Shown in pieces: positions 32,829-39,821 of a stretch of DNA of 40,006 nt. The translations under genes and the position numbers were made by a program. The DNA comes from Proteiniphilum sp. UBA5384. GTDB taxonomy: Bacteria > Bacteroidota > Bacteroidia > Bacteroidales > Dysgonomonadaceae. Position 1 is the stretch's first letter, and each line of letters begins with the position of its first letter. The stretch is from contig NZ_DHOS01000041.1 in assembly GCF_002410825.1 (NCBI RefSeq), positions 25,760 to 65,765 on the forward strand, read 5' to 3'. Below the pieces are notes generated by a model. That model was given only the letters and a program-made list of their open reading frames with translations, was not told the DNA's origin and searched no databases.

Positions 32829-33548
32829 CTATTGAAGAGCCACTCTTAATTTCCCTTCACGGGTATCGTAAAATGGCACTAGTTGGACCGTGTTCATCTG
32901 CAGACAATAGGGGGCATCACTCACTGCCCCGTTGGCAATAAGACGTGCGTAATGGTCACTACTCCTTAGGTATTCCAGCGGATTGCTTTTAGCCTGTTTC
33001 CATAGCTCTAATGCAATCCTCACACTATCTGAGGCAATATTTAATTCTTGCTTTCCAGATAACTTTTCAGCAAAAGCACCGCCAAAGAGGGTATCTTCTA
33101 TATTGATTCTGTTTTCCCATCCGGCACAGAGTATCACCACGCGTTCGGCTGATCGCAGAGACGCTTCCAGCACTGCATCGATATTGGAAAAGGTACCGAT
33201 AAATAATTGCCGGCACCCTTTGGCCGCCTGGATGGCTTGTGTGCCGTTGGTGGTCGTAAAGACCAATTCTTTTCCCGATATTTTCTCCGGAATGTAATCA
33301 AAAGGAGAATTGCCGAAATCGGCAAAATCACATTTGCGTGCATTGCGTTCCGCCCCCACAAGGAATCCTTCCGACTTGTATCGTTTCGCCTCTTCAATAG
33401 AGGCCACGGGAATTACCGCTGAGACACCGGCGGCAAATGCGGCACATATCGTGGCTGATGCGCGGAATGCGTCCACCATGATTACTGTATCATCCTCCTG
33501 TTGATAATAGGGATATAAAGCGGGGCAGGGGCAAAGATCGAATATCAT
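32829..33548 (-). CDS. 2-phosphosulfolactate phosphatase family protein (ComB-like)
   Basis: 239 residues from the ATG at 33548 (MIFDLCPCPALYPYYQQEDD); the longer frame reaches into the promoter and is rejected. Family segments are TVIMVDAFRASATICAAFAAG near the N-terminus, the TTNGTQAIQAAKGCRQLFIGTF region and the CAGWENRINIEDTLFGGAFA motif. In archaea ComB dephosphorylates 2-phosphosulfolactate in coenzyme M synthesis. Bacteroidota carry homologues widely, but their substrate is not settled. No comA, comC or other sulfonate gene is visible here. It is monocistronic with a clear promoter. Confidence 0.88.
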   Translation of the reverse strand: MIFDLCPCPALYPYYQQEDDTVIMVDAFRASATICAAFAAGVSAVIPVASIEEAKRYKSEGFLVGAERNARKCDFADFGNSPFDYIPEKISGKELVFTTTNGTQAIQAAKGCRQLFIGTFSNIDAVLEASLRSAERVVILCAGWENRINIEDTLFGGAFAEKLSGKQELNIASDSVRIALELWKQAKSNPLEYLRSSDHYARLIANGAVSDAPYCLQMNTVQLVPFYDTREGKLRVALQ

Positions 33549-33589
33549 ATAGTTTCGTTTAAAAACGTTTCTTCTTGACAAATTCCCGA

Positions 33590-33621
33590 CAAAATTAGCT
33601 AAAAACCTAAAGATCCACAAA
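33590..33621 (-). promoter_or_regulatory. Promoter of the ComB-like gene
   Basis: On the minus strand, -33 TTTG (33621-33618) and -7 TAATTTTG (33597-33590) are 20 nt apart, matching both consensus elements. The ATG is 41 nt further. Confidence 0.7.
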
Positions 33622-33722
33622 CATGACAGCACCAAGGGAGATAATACTTCTATTCACAAAGTAAAACCGGGTCGGAAAAATCATAACTACACAATTTATA
33701 TAAAACATTTTCTTTAAAACAT

Positions 33723-33753
33723 TTTGTGCAAAATAGAACTTTTTATACTTTAG
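33723..33753 (+). promoter_or_regulatory. Possible promoter of maf
   Basis: TTTG (33723-33726) and, after 19 nt, TACTTTAG (33746-33753), one mismatch from TAnnTTTG, 30 nt before the maf ATG. Weak evidence. Confidence 0.35.
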
Positions 33754-33783
33754 CGTGATAACCCATAAGGGTAAAATTGATTT

Positions 33784-34365
33784 ATGACTTTCTTTACAAA
33801 TAATCATCACCTTATTCTTGCTTCCAATTCGCCGCGAAGGAGAGAACTGCTTTCGGGGATGGATGTAGAATATGAAGTATTGACATTGCCGGATATTGAC
33901 GAGTCGTATCCCGACGACCTACCCCACGAGGAAATCCCGGAATTCCTGGCAAAGAAAAAAGCGTCGGCATACCGTTCTATGATGCAGGATAATACATTGC
34001 TTATCACTGCTGATACTATTGTACTATTGCAGGGCCGTATTTTGGGAAAGCCGTCGGATAAGGAGAATGCGAAGTCGATGCTGAGAGAGCTGTCAGGAGA
34101 AACCCACCGTGTTGTTACGGGTGTTTGCCTAACCTCGATACAAAAGCAGGTTTGTTTTTCGGATACCGCTTACGTTACCTTCGGAGACCTATCTGACGAA
34201 GAAATAAATTATTACATGGATAAGTACAATCCGATGGATAAGGCAGGCGCTTATGGCGTTCAGGAGTGGATCGGTTATGTGGGGGTAAAGAGAATCGAAG
34301 GCTCTTACTTCAATGTGATGGGATTGCCTATTTTTAAGGTGTACCACGAGTTGAAACGGTTTTAG
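33784..34365 (+). CDS. maf: Maf-like nucleotide pyrophosphatase
   Basis: A 193-residue Maf/HAM1-fold house-cleaning enzyme. Signature residues are LILASNSPRRRELL (10-23) and LLITADTIVLLQGRILGKP (active-site Asp in ADT). ELSGETHRVVTGVCL and the GAYGVQEWIGYVGVKRIEGS segment follow. It most likely hydrolyses dTTP, UTP or modified pyrimidine nucleotides, the QEWIG variant fitting the YhdE-type subgroup as far as I can judge. The ATG at 33784 is the only good start. The aspartate kinase gene follows with its own promoter. Confidence 0.93.
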   Translation: MTFFTNNHHLILASNSPRRRELLSGMDVEYEVLTLPDIDESYPDDLPHEEIPEFLAKKKASAYRSMMQDNTLLITADTIVLLQGRILGKPSDKENAKSMLRELSGETHRVVTGVCLTSIQKQVCFSDTAYVTFGDLSDEEINYYMDKYNPMDKAGAYGVQEWIGYVGVKRIEGSYFNVMGLPIFKVYHELKRF

Positions 34366-34410
34366 GTGTCATTTTTTTCGATCAATCCGTGTAGAAAACT
34401 GAAAAAAATC

Positions 34411-34418
34411 TATCTTTG
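34411..34418 (+). promoter_or_regulatory. Promoter -7 box of the aspartate kinase gene
   Basis: TATCTTTG, a perfect consensus match, 65 nt before the ATG. The leader contains near-repeats (CGCAAATCAACA / CGCAAAATCAACA) but no recognisable lysine riboswitch. Confidence 0.65.
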
Positions 34419-34483
34419 TATCCCGTGCGACACAGATGTTTCGCAAATCAACACATCGCAAAATCAACAAATCATAAATATAT

Positions 34484-35863
34484 ATGCTGACAGTAGAAAA
34501 AATCGGAGGTACCTCCATGTCCCAGTTTCAGGACGTGCTTCAAAATATTATCAGGGGAGACCGCAAGGGAGACGGGTTGTATAACCGTATCTTTGTGGTT
34601 TCAGCTTATAACAATGTAACCAATTGGTTATTGGAGCATAAGAAGACCGGTGAGCCGGGTATTTATAATAAATTTCTGAACGGTGAGGATTACAGTAGCG
34701 CTCTAGATTCATTTTGTCAGCGATTGCTTCTGATCAATGACGGTTTTGCCGATTACGGTCTTGATTTGAAGGAAGCACGGGATTTCATCCGTTTTCGAGT
34801 GGATCAAGCCAAGACCGTACTTTATAGTTTAGGGAAAGTATTGGCATCGGGATATGTTGATCCGAAAGCGATACACCTGGCTGCCCGCGAAATCCTGGCA
34901 TCAATCGGAGAAGCACATTCGGGATGGAACTCCGTCAATATCCTCAATAATAACGGCATCAATGCCCGGTTTGTGGACCTATGCGGTTTCAATGACAATG
35001 AATCTCTCACTATTGATGAACGTATTCATAAGGAATTCAGTGATATAGATTTCAGTAGCGTGCTTTGTATTGCTACCGGATATACGAAGGGAACCGAAGG
35101 TATTATGCGTGCCTTTGACCGAGGATACAGCGAGGTGACTTTCAGTAAGATCGCTGTAGAAGTAAAAGCGGATGAAGCAGTAATCCACAAGGAATATCAT
35201 CTTTCGAGTGCGGACCCCAAGATAGTAGGAGTGGAGAATAGTATTCCCGTGGGACATACCAATTATATCATTGCTGACCAGTTGGCTGACATTGGCATGG
35301 AGGCAATCCATCCCAAGGCGGCAAAACCCTTGGAACTGGCCGGTATCAATATTCGTATAAAAAATACCTTTGAACCCAGTCATCCCGGGACATTGATATC
35401 GCGTGATTATATTTCACCCGAGCCTCGTGTGGAGATCGTTTCCGGCTCAAGGAAAGTGCTGGCCATTGAAGTGCATGACCCGATGATGGTGGGTGAAGTG
35501 GGATTCGACGGACATCTTATGCATTACTTTGTGGAGCATGGCGTAAGTTATATCCTGAAATCGACCAACGCCAACTCCATCACTATGGTGGTATGGGATA
35601 ATGAAAAGAGTAGAGAGCTGGTGAAAGTCTTGCAGGAGCAATTTTACCAGGTGACGGCAGAGCCGATGGCCATTGTTTGCGCCATGGGGTCTAATATAGC
35701 ACTTCCGGGATTTCTCTACAGGGCGACCAAAGCCTTGTATGAGAAAGAAATTAATGTGGAGAGTTTCGGTCAATCACTGATGCAAGTCAATATGCAGTTT
35801 GTGATCTGCCGTGAGCGCTATGAAGATGCGGTAGTTGCGCTCAACGAAGCATTGTGTAGGTAA
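34484..35863 (+). CDS. ask: Aspartate kinase, ectoine-cluster (Ask_Ect) type
   Basis: A 459-residue enzyme that phosphorylates aspartate at the entry to the lysine, threonine, methionine and diaminopimelate pathways. The N-terminus reads VEKIGGTSMSQFQDVL where most aspartokinases have KFGGTS, and RIFVVSAYNNVTNWLLEHKK follows. FDRGYSEVTFSKIA, HKEYHLSSADPKIVG and MEAIHPKAAKPLELAGINIRIKN mark the substrate and nucleotide sites. Two ACT domains fill about residues 315-459. This wording is what I recall from the Ask_Ect subgroup found in ectoine clusters of proteobacteria. No ectABC genes lie in this window. The CYTH gene starts 13 nt after the stop. Confidence 0.9.
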   Translation: MLTVEKIGGTSMSQFQDVLQNIIRGDRKGDGLYNRIFVVSAYNNVTNWLLEHKKTGEPGIYNKFLNGEDYSSALDSFCQRLLLINDGFADYGLDLKEARDFIRFRVDQAKTVLYSLGKVLASGYVDPKAIHLAAREILASIGEAHSGWNSVNILNNNGINARFVDLCGFNDNESLTIDERIHKEFSDIDFSSVLCIATGYTKGTEGIMRAFDRGYSEVTFSKIAVEVKADEAVIHKEYHLSSADPKIVGVENSIPVGHTNYIIADQLADIGMEAIHPKAAKPLELAGINIRIKNTFEPSHPGTLISRDYISPEPRVEIVSGSRKVLAIEVHDPMMVGEVGFDGHLMHYFVEHGVSYILKSTNANSITMVVWDNEKSRELVKVLQEQFYQVTAEPMAIVCAMGSNIALPGFLYRATKALYEKEINVESFGQSLMQVNMQFVICRERYEDAVVALNEALCR

Positions 35864-35876
35864 TTATATATAAATC

Positions 35877-36347
35877 ATGGCACAGGAAATAGAAAGAAAA
35901 TTTTTGGTAACGTCGGATGCTTTCAAAAACGAAGCGTATAAGCAGATGCATATTACCCAGGGATATCTCTCTTCTGTTCCTGAGCGTACCGTTCGAGTAC
36001 GTATCAAAGGCGACAAGGGTTATATTACCATAAAGGGAGCGGGTAGCACAAGTGGAGTATCCCGCTATGAATGGGAAAAAGAAATTCCGATAACAGAGGT
36101 GGAAGAACTGCTCAGTATCTGCGAACCGGGCGTGATCAACAAAACCCGTTATGAAGTGAAATCGGGTGAGTTTACTTTCGAGGTGGACGAGTTCTATGGT
36201 GAGAACCAGGGACTGGTTGTTGCGGAAATAGAATTATCCGGCGAAAGTGACCAGTTCGAAAAACCGGAATGGCTGGGTGAAGAAGTGACCGGCGATGCTC
36301 GTTTTTATAATTCGATGTTGATGAAGAATCCTTATACCAAGTGGTAG
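35877..36347 (+). CDS. CYTH domain protein
   Basis: A 156-residue protein with the CYTH ExExK signature at Glu4, Glu6, Lys8 (EIERKFLV). It has alternating basic and acidic strands (TVRVRIKGDKGYITIKG, RYEWEKEIP, FEVDEFYGENQGLVVAEIEL) that line the tunnel binding metal and triphosphate. CYTH enzymes hydrolyse inorganic triphosphate or thiamine triphosphate; the cyclase activity is rare in this bacterial class. The short bacterial form, without a CHAD domain, suggests a tripolyphosphatase. It is probably cotranscribed with the aspartate kinase (13-nt gap) and ends 24 nt from the convergent hflX. Confidence 0.9.
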   Translation: MAQEIERKFLVTSDAFKNEAYKQMHITQGYLSSVPERTVRVRIKGDKGYITIKGAGSTSGVSRYEWEKEIPITEVEELLSICEPGVINKTRYEVKSGEFTFEVDEFYGENQGLVVAEIELSGESDQFEKPEWLGEEVTGDARFYNSMLMKNPYTKW

Positions 36348-36371
36348 AATTAACTTAGAGGATATCCTTCT

Positions 36372-37598
36372 TCATTCCTCCTCTTCATAATTTTGATATA
36401 AGAAATCGTTATAGGGAAAGCGAGTGATATGAATCTCCTTCACCTTGTTGTAGATGATTTGTTTCAGGTTGTCGATATTTATTTTTTCCCTTGCCGATAT
36501 AAAGATGCAGTTTTCCTTCATTTTCTGCATCCAAGATTGTTTTAATTCTTCGAGTGTGTAGTTTTCCCGTTTCTTTGGAGTAAGATCATCTTCATCTTTC
36601 ACAACATGTGAAAAAGCGTCGATCTTGTTGAAGACAAGGATAGTGGATTTTTCTGTGTTATCGATCTCAAACAGCGTTTTTTCTACCACATCTATCTGTT
36701 CTTCAAAGGCGGGATGTGAAATGTCTACTACATGGACTAATATATCAGCGTCGCGTACCTCATCGAGGGTAGACTTGAACGACTCGATCAGATGGGTAGG
36801 GAGTTTTCGGATAAAGCCGACAGTATCGGTAAGCAGGAATGGCAGGTTTTCAATGGTTACTTTGCGTACGGTCGTATCGAGCGTAGCAAAGAGCTTGTTC
36901 TCTGCAAATACTTCACTTTTACTTAGCAGGTTCATCAGAGTGGATTTCCCTACGTTGGTATATCCTACTAATGCCACACGCACCAGTTTTCCCCTGTTCT
37001 TGCGCTGGACGATTTTCTGTTTGTCGATCTCTTTCAACTCCTGCTTCAGGCGGGAGATCTTGTCGAGGATAATACGCCGGTCGGTCTCCAGCTGCGTTTC
37101 ACCCGGACCGCGCATGATGGTGCCGCCACCACCCCGTTGTCGTTCGAGGTGCGTCCACATACGGGTCAAGCGCGGCAGCAGATACTGGTACTGTGCCAGT
37201 TCAACCTGCGCTTTGGCATGAGCCGTCTGGGCACGCATAGCAAAGATGTCGAGAATAAGACTGGTACGATCCATGATACGGACCTTGAGTTCTCTTTCGA
37301 TATTACGGAGTTGGCGGGCGGATAATTCGTCGTCAAAGATGACTACGCCAATTTCATTCTCTTCCTCGTCCACGTAATTCTTTATCTCCTGTAGTTTTCC
37401 GCTCCCCACAAACGTTACTGTATTGGGCATCTCTAAGCGTTGCACAAAACGTTTTGCGGGAATAAGACCTGCTGTTTCGGCAAGAAATGCCAGTTCGTCG
37501 AGGTATTCATTCACCTTCTCCTCGTTTTGTTCGGGAGTGATAAGTCCAACGAGTAGGGCATTTTCTTTTTTTATTTCGTTAGTAATAAAATCTTTCAT
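36372..37598 (-). CDS. hflX: GTPase HflX
   Basis: 408 residues from the ATG at 37598 (MKDFITNEIKKENALLVGLI). The longer frame to 37676 translates the 21-bp repeats into KSWLLIL units and is rejected. The N-terminal HflX domain (about 1-180) contains VGSGKLQEIK and the glycine-rich loop RQRGGGGTIMRGPGETQLE. The G domain follows with P-loop GYTNVGKSTL near residues 211-220, the DTVGFIRKLP G3 and NKID G4 motifs. HflX binds the 50S subunit and splits stalled ribosomes under stress. A Lys/Glu-rich tail follows. It lies 24 nt from the convergent CYTH gene. Confidence 0.95.
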   Translation of the reverse strand: MKDFITNEIKKENALLVGLITPEQNEEKVNEYLDELAFLAETAGLIPAKRFVQRLEMPNTVTFVGSGKLQEIKNYVDEEENEIGVVIFDDELSARQLRNIERELKVRIMDRTSLILDIFAMRAQTAHAKAQVELAQYQYLLPRLTRMWTHLERQRGGGGTIMRGPGETQLETDRRIILDKISRLKQELKEIDKQKIVQRKNRGKLVRVALVGYTNVGKSTLMNLLSKSEVFAENKLFATLDTTVRKVTIENLPFLLTDTVGFIRKLPTHLIESFKSTLDEVRDADILVHVVDISHPAFEEQIDVVEKTLFEIDNTEKSTILVFNKIDAFSHVVKDEDDLTPKKRENYTLEELKQSWMQKMKENCIFISAREKINIDNLKQIIYNKVKEIHITRFPYNDFLYQNYEEEE

Positions 37599-37626
37599 AT
37601 TTAAAGAGCAAAGAATAAAATTTTTT

Positions 37627-37678
37627 AGAATCAAGAGCCAAGATTTAAGAATCAAGAGCCAAGATTTAAGAATCAAGA
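37627..37678. repeat. Tandem 21-bp repeat upstream of hflX
   Basis: Two exact copies of a 21-bp unit beginning AGAATCAAGAGCCAAGATT (37627-37647 and 37648-37668), plus the first 10 bp of a third (37669-37678). A related copy, 17 of 21 positions by eye, is at 38263-38283, on the other side of the neighbouring outer-membrane gene. Confidence 0.9.
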
Positions 37679-37751
37679 CGTCGGATTTGAAACTTTGGGA
37701 TTTTGAATTTGAAGCCGGAATCCGTTAATTAGTGATTTGCAATTGAATTAC

Positions 37752-38252
37752 TTAAAACCAAAATCCGATTCCGGCACTGAAGAACACCTGCGAAAAATCC
37801 TTGATAAATTGGTATTTCAACTCGAAATTAGCCCGTATCCTGTAGCCTATGTCATGCTGAAATCCAAGGCCGAGATTCGCTCCCAGACGGTTCTTTGTCC
37901 AATTCTCTTCTGTTTGCACGTCCCTTTTTGAGGTGTCATACTTCCAATGGGAGTAATGTAGGCCGGCAATCGGATATAGTGAAGCTGAGTATGATACCGG
38001 TAAGATGTAATGCGCGTCCAAGTCTGTCATCCACATATTTTCTTTTTTGTTTTCCAGAAAATAGGTGAAGGAGGGCGCAAATCGAAAATTATTTGTCCGG
38101 TAGAAATGAAGATGTATTCCACCACCCAGATTATTGATTTCCGCTCCATACCCTGCATGGACGCCCAATCCGAAAGTTCCTTCAAATTGTGCCTGTATTT
38201 TTTGGATAAATAACAGGGAAGAGAAAAACGCTAAAATAAATATCCGTTTCAT
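37752..38252 (-). CDS. Small outer-membrane beta-barrel protein
   Basis: 166 residues from the ATG at 38252 (MKRIFILAFFSSLLFIQKIQ, signal ending near AQ). A TTG at 38270 would add only six residues and lies in the repeat. The mature part is a series of amphipathic strands (GTFGLGVHAGYGAEINNLGG, RFAPSFTYFLENK, ASLYPIAGLHYSHWKYD, ANFELKYQFIKDF) ending in FSAGIGFWF. The terminal Phe is the usual barrel-assembly signal. It resembles the small porin-family (OmpX/OmpW-like) barrels of Bacteroidota. The ligand or role is unknown. It is flanked on both sides by the AATCAAGA-type repeats. Confidence 0.75.
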   Translation of the reverse strand: MKRIFILAFFSSLLFIQKIQAQFEGTFGLGVHAGYGAEINNLGGGIHLHFYRTNNFRFAPSFTYFLENKKENMWMTDLDAHYILPVSYSASLYPIAGLHYSHWKYDTSKRDVQTEENWTKNRLGANLGLGFQHDIGYRIRANFELKYQFIKDFSQVFFSAGIGFWF

Positions 38253-38262
38253 ATTTTTATTT

Positions 38263-38283
38263 AGATTCAAGAACCAAGACTAA
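38263..38283. repeat. Diverged copy of the 21-bp repeat
   Basis: Reads AGATTCAAGAACCAAGACT and onward; 17 of 21 positions match the tandem unit at 37627-37647 (counted by eye). It overlaps the region just upstream of the small barrel gene. Confidence 0.6.
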
Positions 38284-38285
38284 AG

Positions 38286-38455
38286 TAATGTGCTAATTAA
38301 ATGGCAAATCATTCAATTGTTATTCTCATAGACACATTTTTTATTGTTACATTAGGATTCCTAGTTCCAGTTCAACCATCTTTACCTGTCCCGATTTCCC
38401 GATAAGTCGGGATGAGTTGTCGGGATCATCACATCCTCCACTAATTGGCACATTA
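38286..38455. repeat. Composite intergenic element with terminal inverted repeats
   Basis: The 14-bp ends TAATGTGCTAATTA (38286-38299) and TAATTGGCACATTA (38442-38455) are inverted repeats with one mismatch. Inside are a TCCCGA/TCGGGA hairpin with a 4-nt loop (38397-38412) and outer copies of the same arms (TCCCGA at 38389, TCGGGA at 38420). The right end overlaps the mnmA stop codon. No transposase gene is present. Confidence 0.65.
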
Positions 38456-39517
38456 GTAAATCATCCCACTTCCCAGGCATAATTGCCTTTCCTTGTCATA
38501 GACCACTCCGAACTGCCCGGCAGCAATGCCCTGCACCAGCTCGGAGGAATGGATACGGTATAAATCGCCGATCTTTGAAATCTTTCCCGACGTGAATTCC
38601 GGTGTATGCCTTATTTTGAAGGTGATCTCTTTTTCATCGTTAAAGTTGCCCCAGATATCTTTGGTGATAAACTCAAATCCTTGGAGGTTGATGATTTCAC
38701 CATACTGGTGCTTCGTGTCGTACCCTTTAGAAACATATACGATATTCCGTGGTATATCTTTCTTAATCACGAACCAGGGACCACCACTTAGTCCCAACCC
38801 TTTACGCTGGCCGATGGTATGAAACCAGAATCCCTGGTGTTTACCCAGAATATTCCCGGTTTCCAGTTCTACGATAAGCCCCTCTTTCCTGCCCAGATAG
38901 CGTTCAATAAATTCATTATAATTAACTTTCCCTAGAAAACAAATGCCCTGACTGTCTTTGCGTTGCGCCGACGGTAACTTTTCTCGTGCCGCGATAGTAC
39001 GTACTTCGGATTTTAATAGATTCCCGATCGGGAACATCAGTTTAGATATCTGCATATAGCTTATCTGTCCCAGAAAGTAGGTCTGGTCCTTTATATGATC
39101 TTTGGCGGTGGAAAGCCAAGTCAGACCGTCCAATTCAGTGGTGGTGGCATAATGGCCGGTCGCAATCTTATCGAACTGATGACCCCATTTTTGTTCAAAG
39201 ACACCGAACTTGATTAGTTTGTTGCACATCATATCGGGATTGGGGGTCAATCCCCTTTTGACCGAGTCGATAGTGTAGCGTACCACGCTGTCCCAGTACT
39301 CTTCGTGGAGTGAGACAATCTCGAAACGGCAGCCATATTTCCTGGAGATATACGACACGATCTCAATGTCTTCTTCAGACGGGCAATCGATATATCCGTC
39401 CTTATTCTCCATCCCTATTTTTATATAAAAGATAGTCGGGTCGTAGCCCATCTCCTTTAACTGATGTACTACAACCGAACTGTCCACTCCTCCGGATACT
39501 AGCGCCGCAATCTCCAT
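38453..39517 (-). CDS. mnmA: tRNA-specific 2-thiouridylase MnmA
   Basis: 354 residues from the ATG at 39517 (MEIAALVSGGVDSSVVVHQL); the longer frame begins at a TTG inside the promoter. It thiolates U34 of tRNA-Lys, -Glu and -Gln. The PP-loop SGGVDSS is at residues 8-14. The catalytic cysteines are Cys98 in NPDMMCNKLIKFG and Cys193 in DSQGICFLGK. The central and C-terminal beta domains (GLGLSGGPWFVIKKD, FKIRHTPEF, IAAGQFGVVYD) are complete. Bacteroidota often carry more than one MnmA homologue, so this may be one of two. The two cysteines indicate a normal persulfide mechanism. Confidence 0.94.
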   Translation of the reverse strand: MEIAALVSGGVDSSVVVHQLKEMGYDPTIFYIKIGMENKDGYIDCPSEEDIEIVSYISRKYGCRFEIVSLHEEYWDSVVRYTIDSVKRGLTPNPDMMCNKLIKFGVFEQKWGHQFDKIATGHYATTTELDGLTWLSTAKDHIKDQTYFLGQISYMQISKLMFPIGNLLKSEVRTIAAREKLPSAQRKDSQGICFLGKVNYNEFIERYLGRKEGLIVELETGNILGKHQGFWFHTIGQRKGLGLSGGPWFVIKKDIPRNIVYVSKGYDTKHQYGEIINLQGFEFITKDIWGNFNDEKEITFKIRHTPEFTSGKISKIGDLYRIHSSELVQGIAAGQFGVVYDKERQLCLGSGMIY

Positions 39518-39538
39518 TCTTGCATCGATTTTGATGTA

Positions 39539-39546
39539 CAAAGGTA
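39539..39546 (-). promoter_or_regulatory. Promoter -7 box of mnmA
   Basis: TACCTTTG on the minus strand, a perfect consensus match, 21 nt before the ATG at 39517. Confidence 0.65.
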
Positions 39547-39547
39547 C

Positions 39548-39598
39548 AAATAAGTTTGAACTAATGAAGTGAGCCGGAGAGTAAAGTCAAACTTATTT
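39548..39598. repeat. 12-bp inverted repeat upstream of mnmA
   Basis: AAATAAGTTTGA (39548-39559) and TCAAACTTATTT (39587-39598) are perfectly complementary, separated by 27 nt. It adjoins the mnmA -7 box, so it could be an operator. Confidence 0.7.
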
Positions 39599-39686
39599 AT
39601 ATTTCGTCATGGATGCAAATATCTAATTTTAGTGCAAATAAATAATTTTAATCAGATGAAATAAACGGAAAAGAAAAAAATAGTAT

Positions 39687-39694
39687 TACCTTTA
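39687..39694 (+). promoter_or_regulatory. Possible -7 box of recJ
   Basis: TACCTTTA, one mismatch from TAnnTTTG, 127 nt before the recJ ATG. It would leave a long leader with the hairpin and short frame noted for this region. Confidence 0.4.
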
Positions 39695-39821
39695 CATCTT
39701 CGGAATGGTATATTGATATGCCATTATTGAGATCTTTTGCCGCCGGGCTTTTTTAATATCCTGCAGCACTGCTCCCGAAGCCGATTCGGGATTTGAGAGA
39801 GAAAAGAAAAAAACGATATAA

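Larger units (their letters stand above)
39518..39821. other. Divergent intergenic region between mnmA and recJ
   Basis: 304 bp containing the mnmA -7 box (39539-39546), the 12-bp inverted repeat, a possible recJ -7 box (39687-39694), a 12-codon frame MPLLRSFAAGLF (39718-39756) and a CCCGAA/TTCGGG hairpin (39774-39790). I see no further gene. Confidence 0.55.

Noticed and set aside
34419..34483. Lysine riboswitch in the aspartate kinase leader
   Set aside because: The leader is only about 60 nt and AT-rich, with short near-repeats but none of the paired elements of that riboswitch.
37599..37676. Longer hflX start reading KSWLLIL repeats
   Set aside because: The extension translates the 21-bp intergenic repeats; the ATG at 37598 gives a normal HflX N-terminus.
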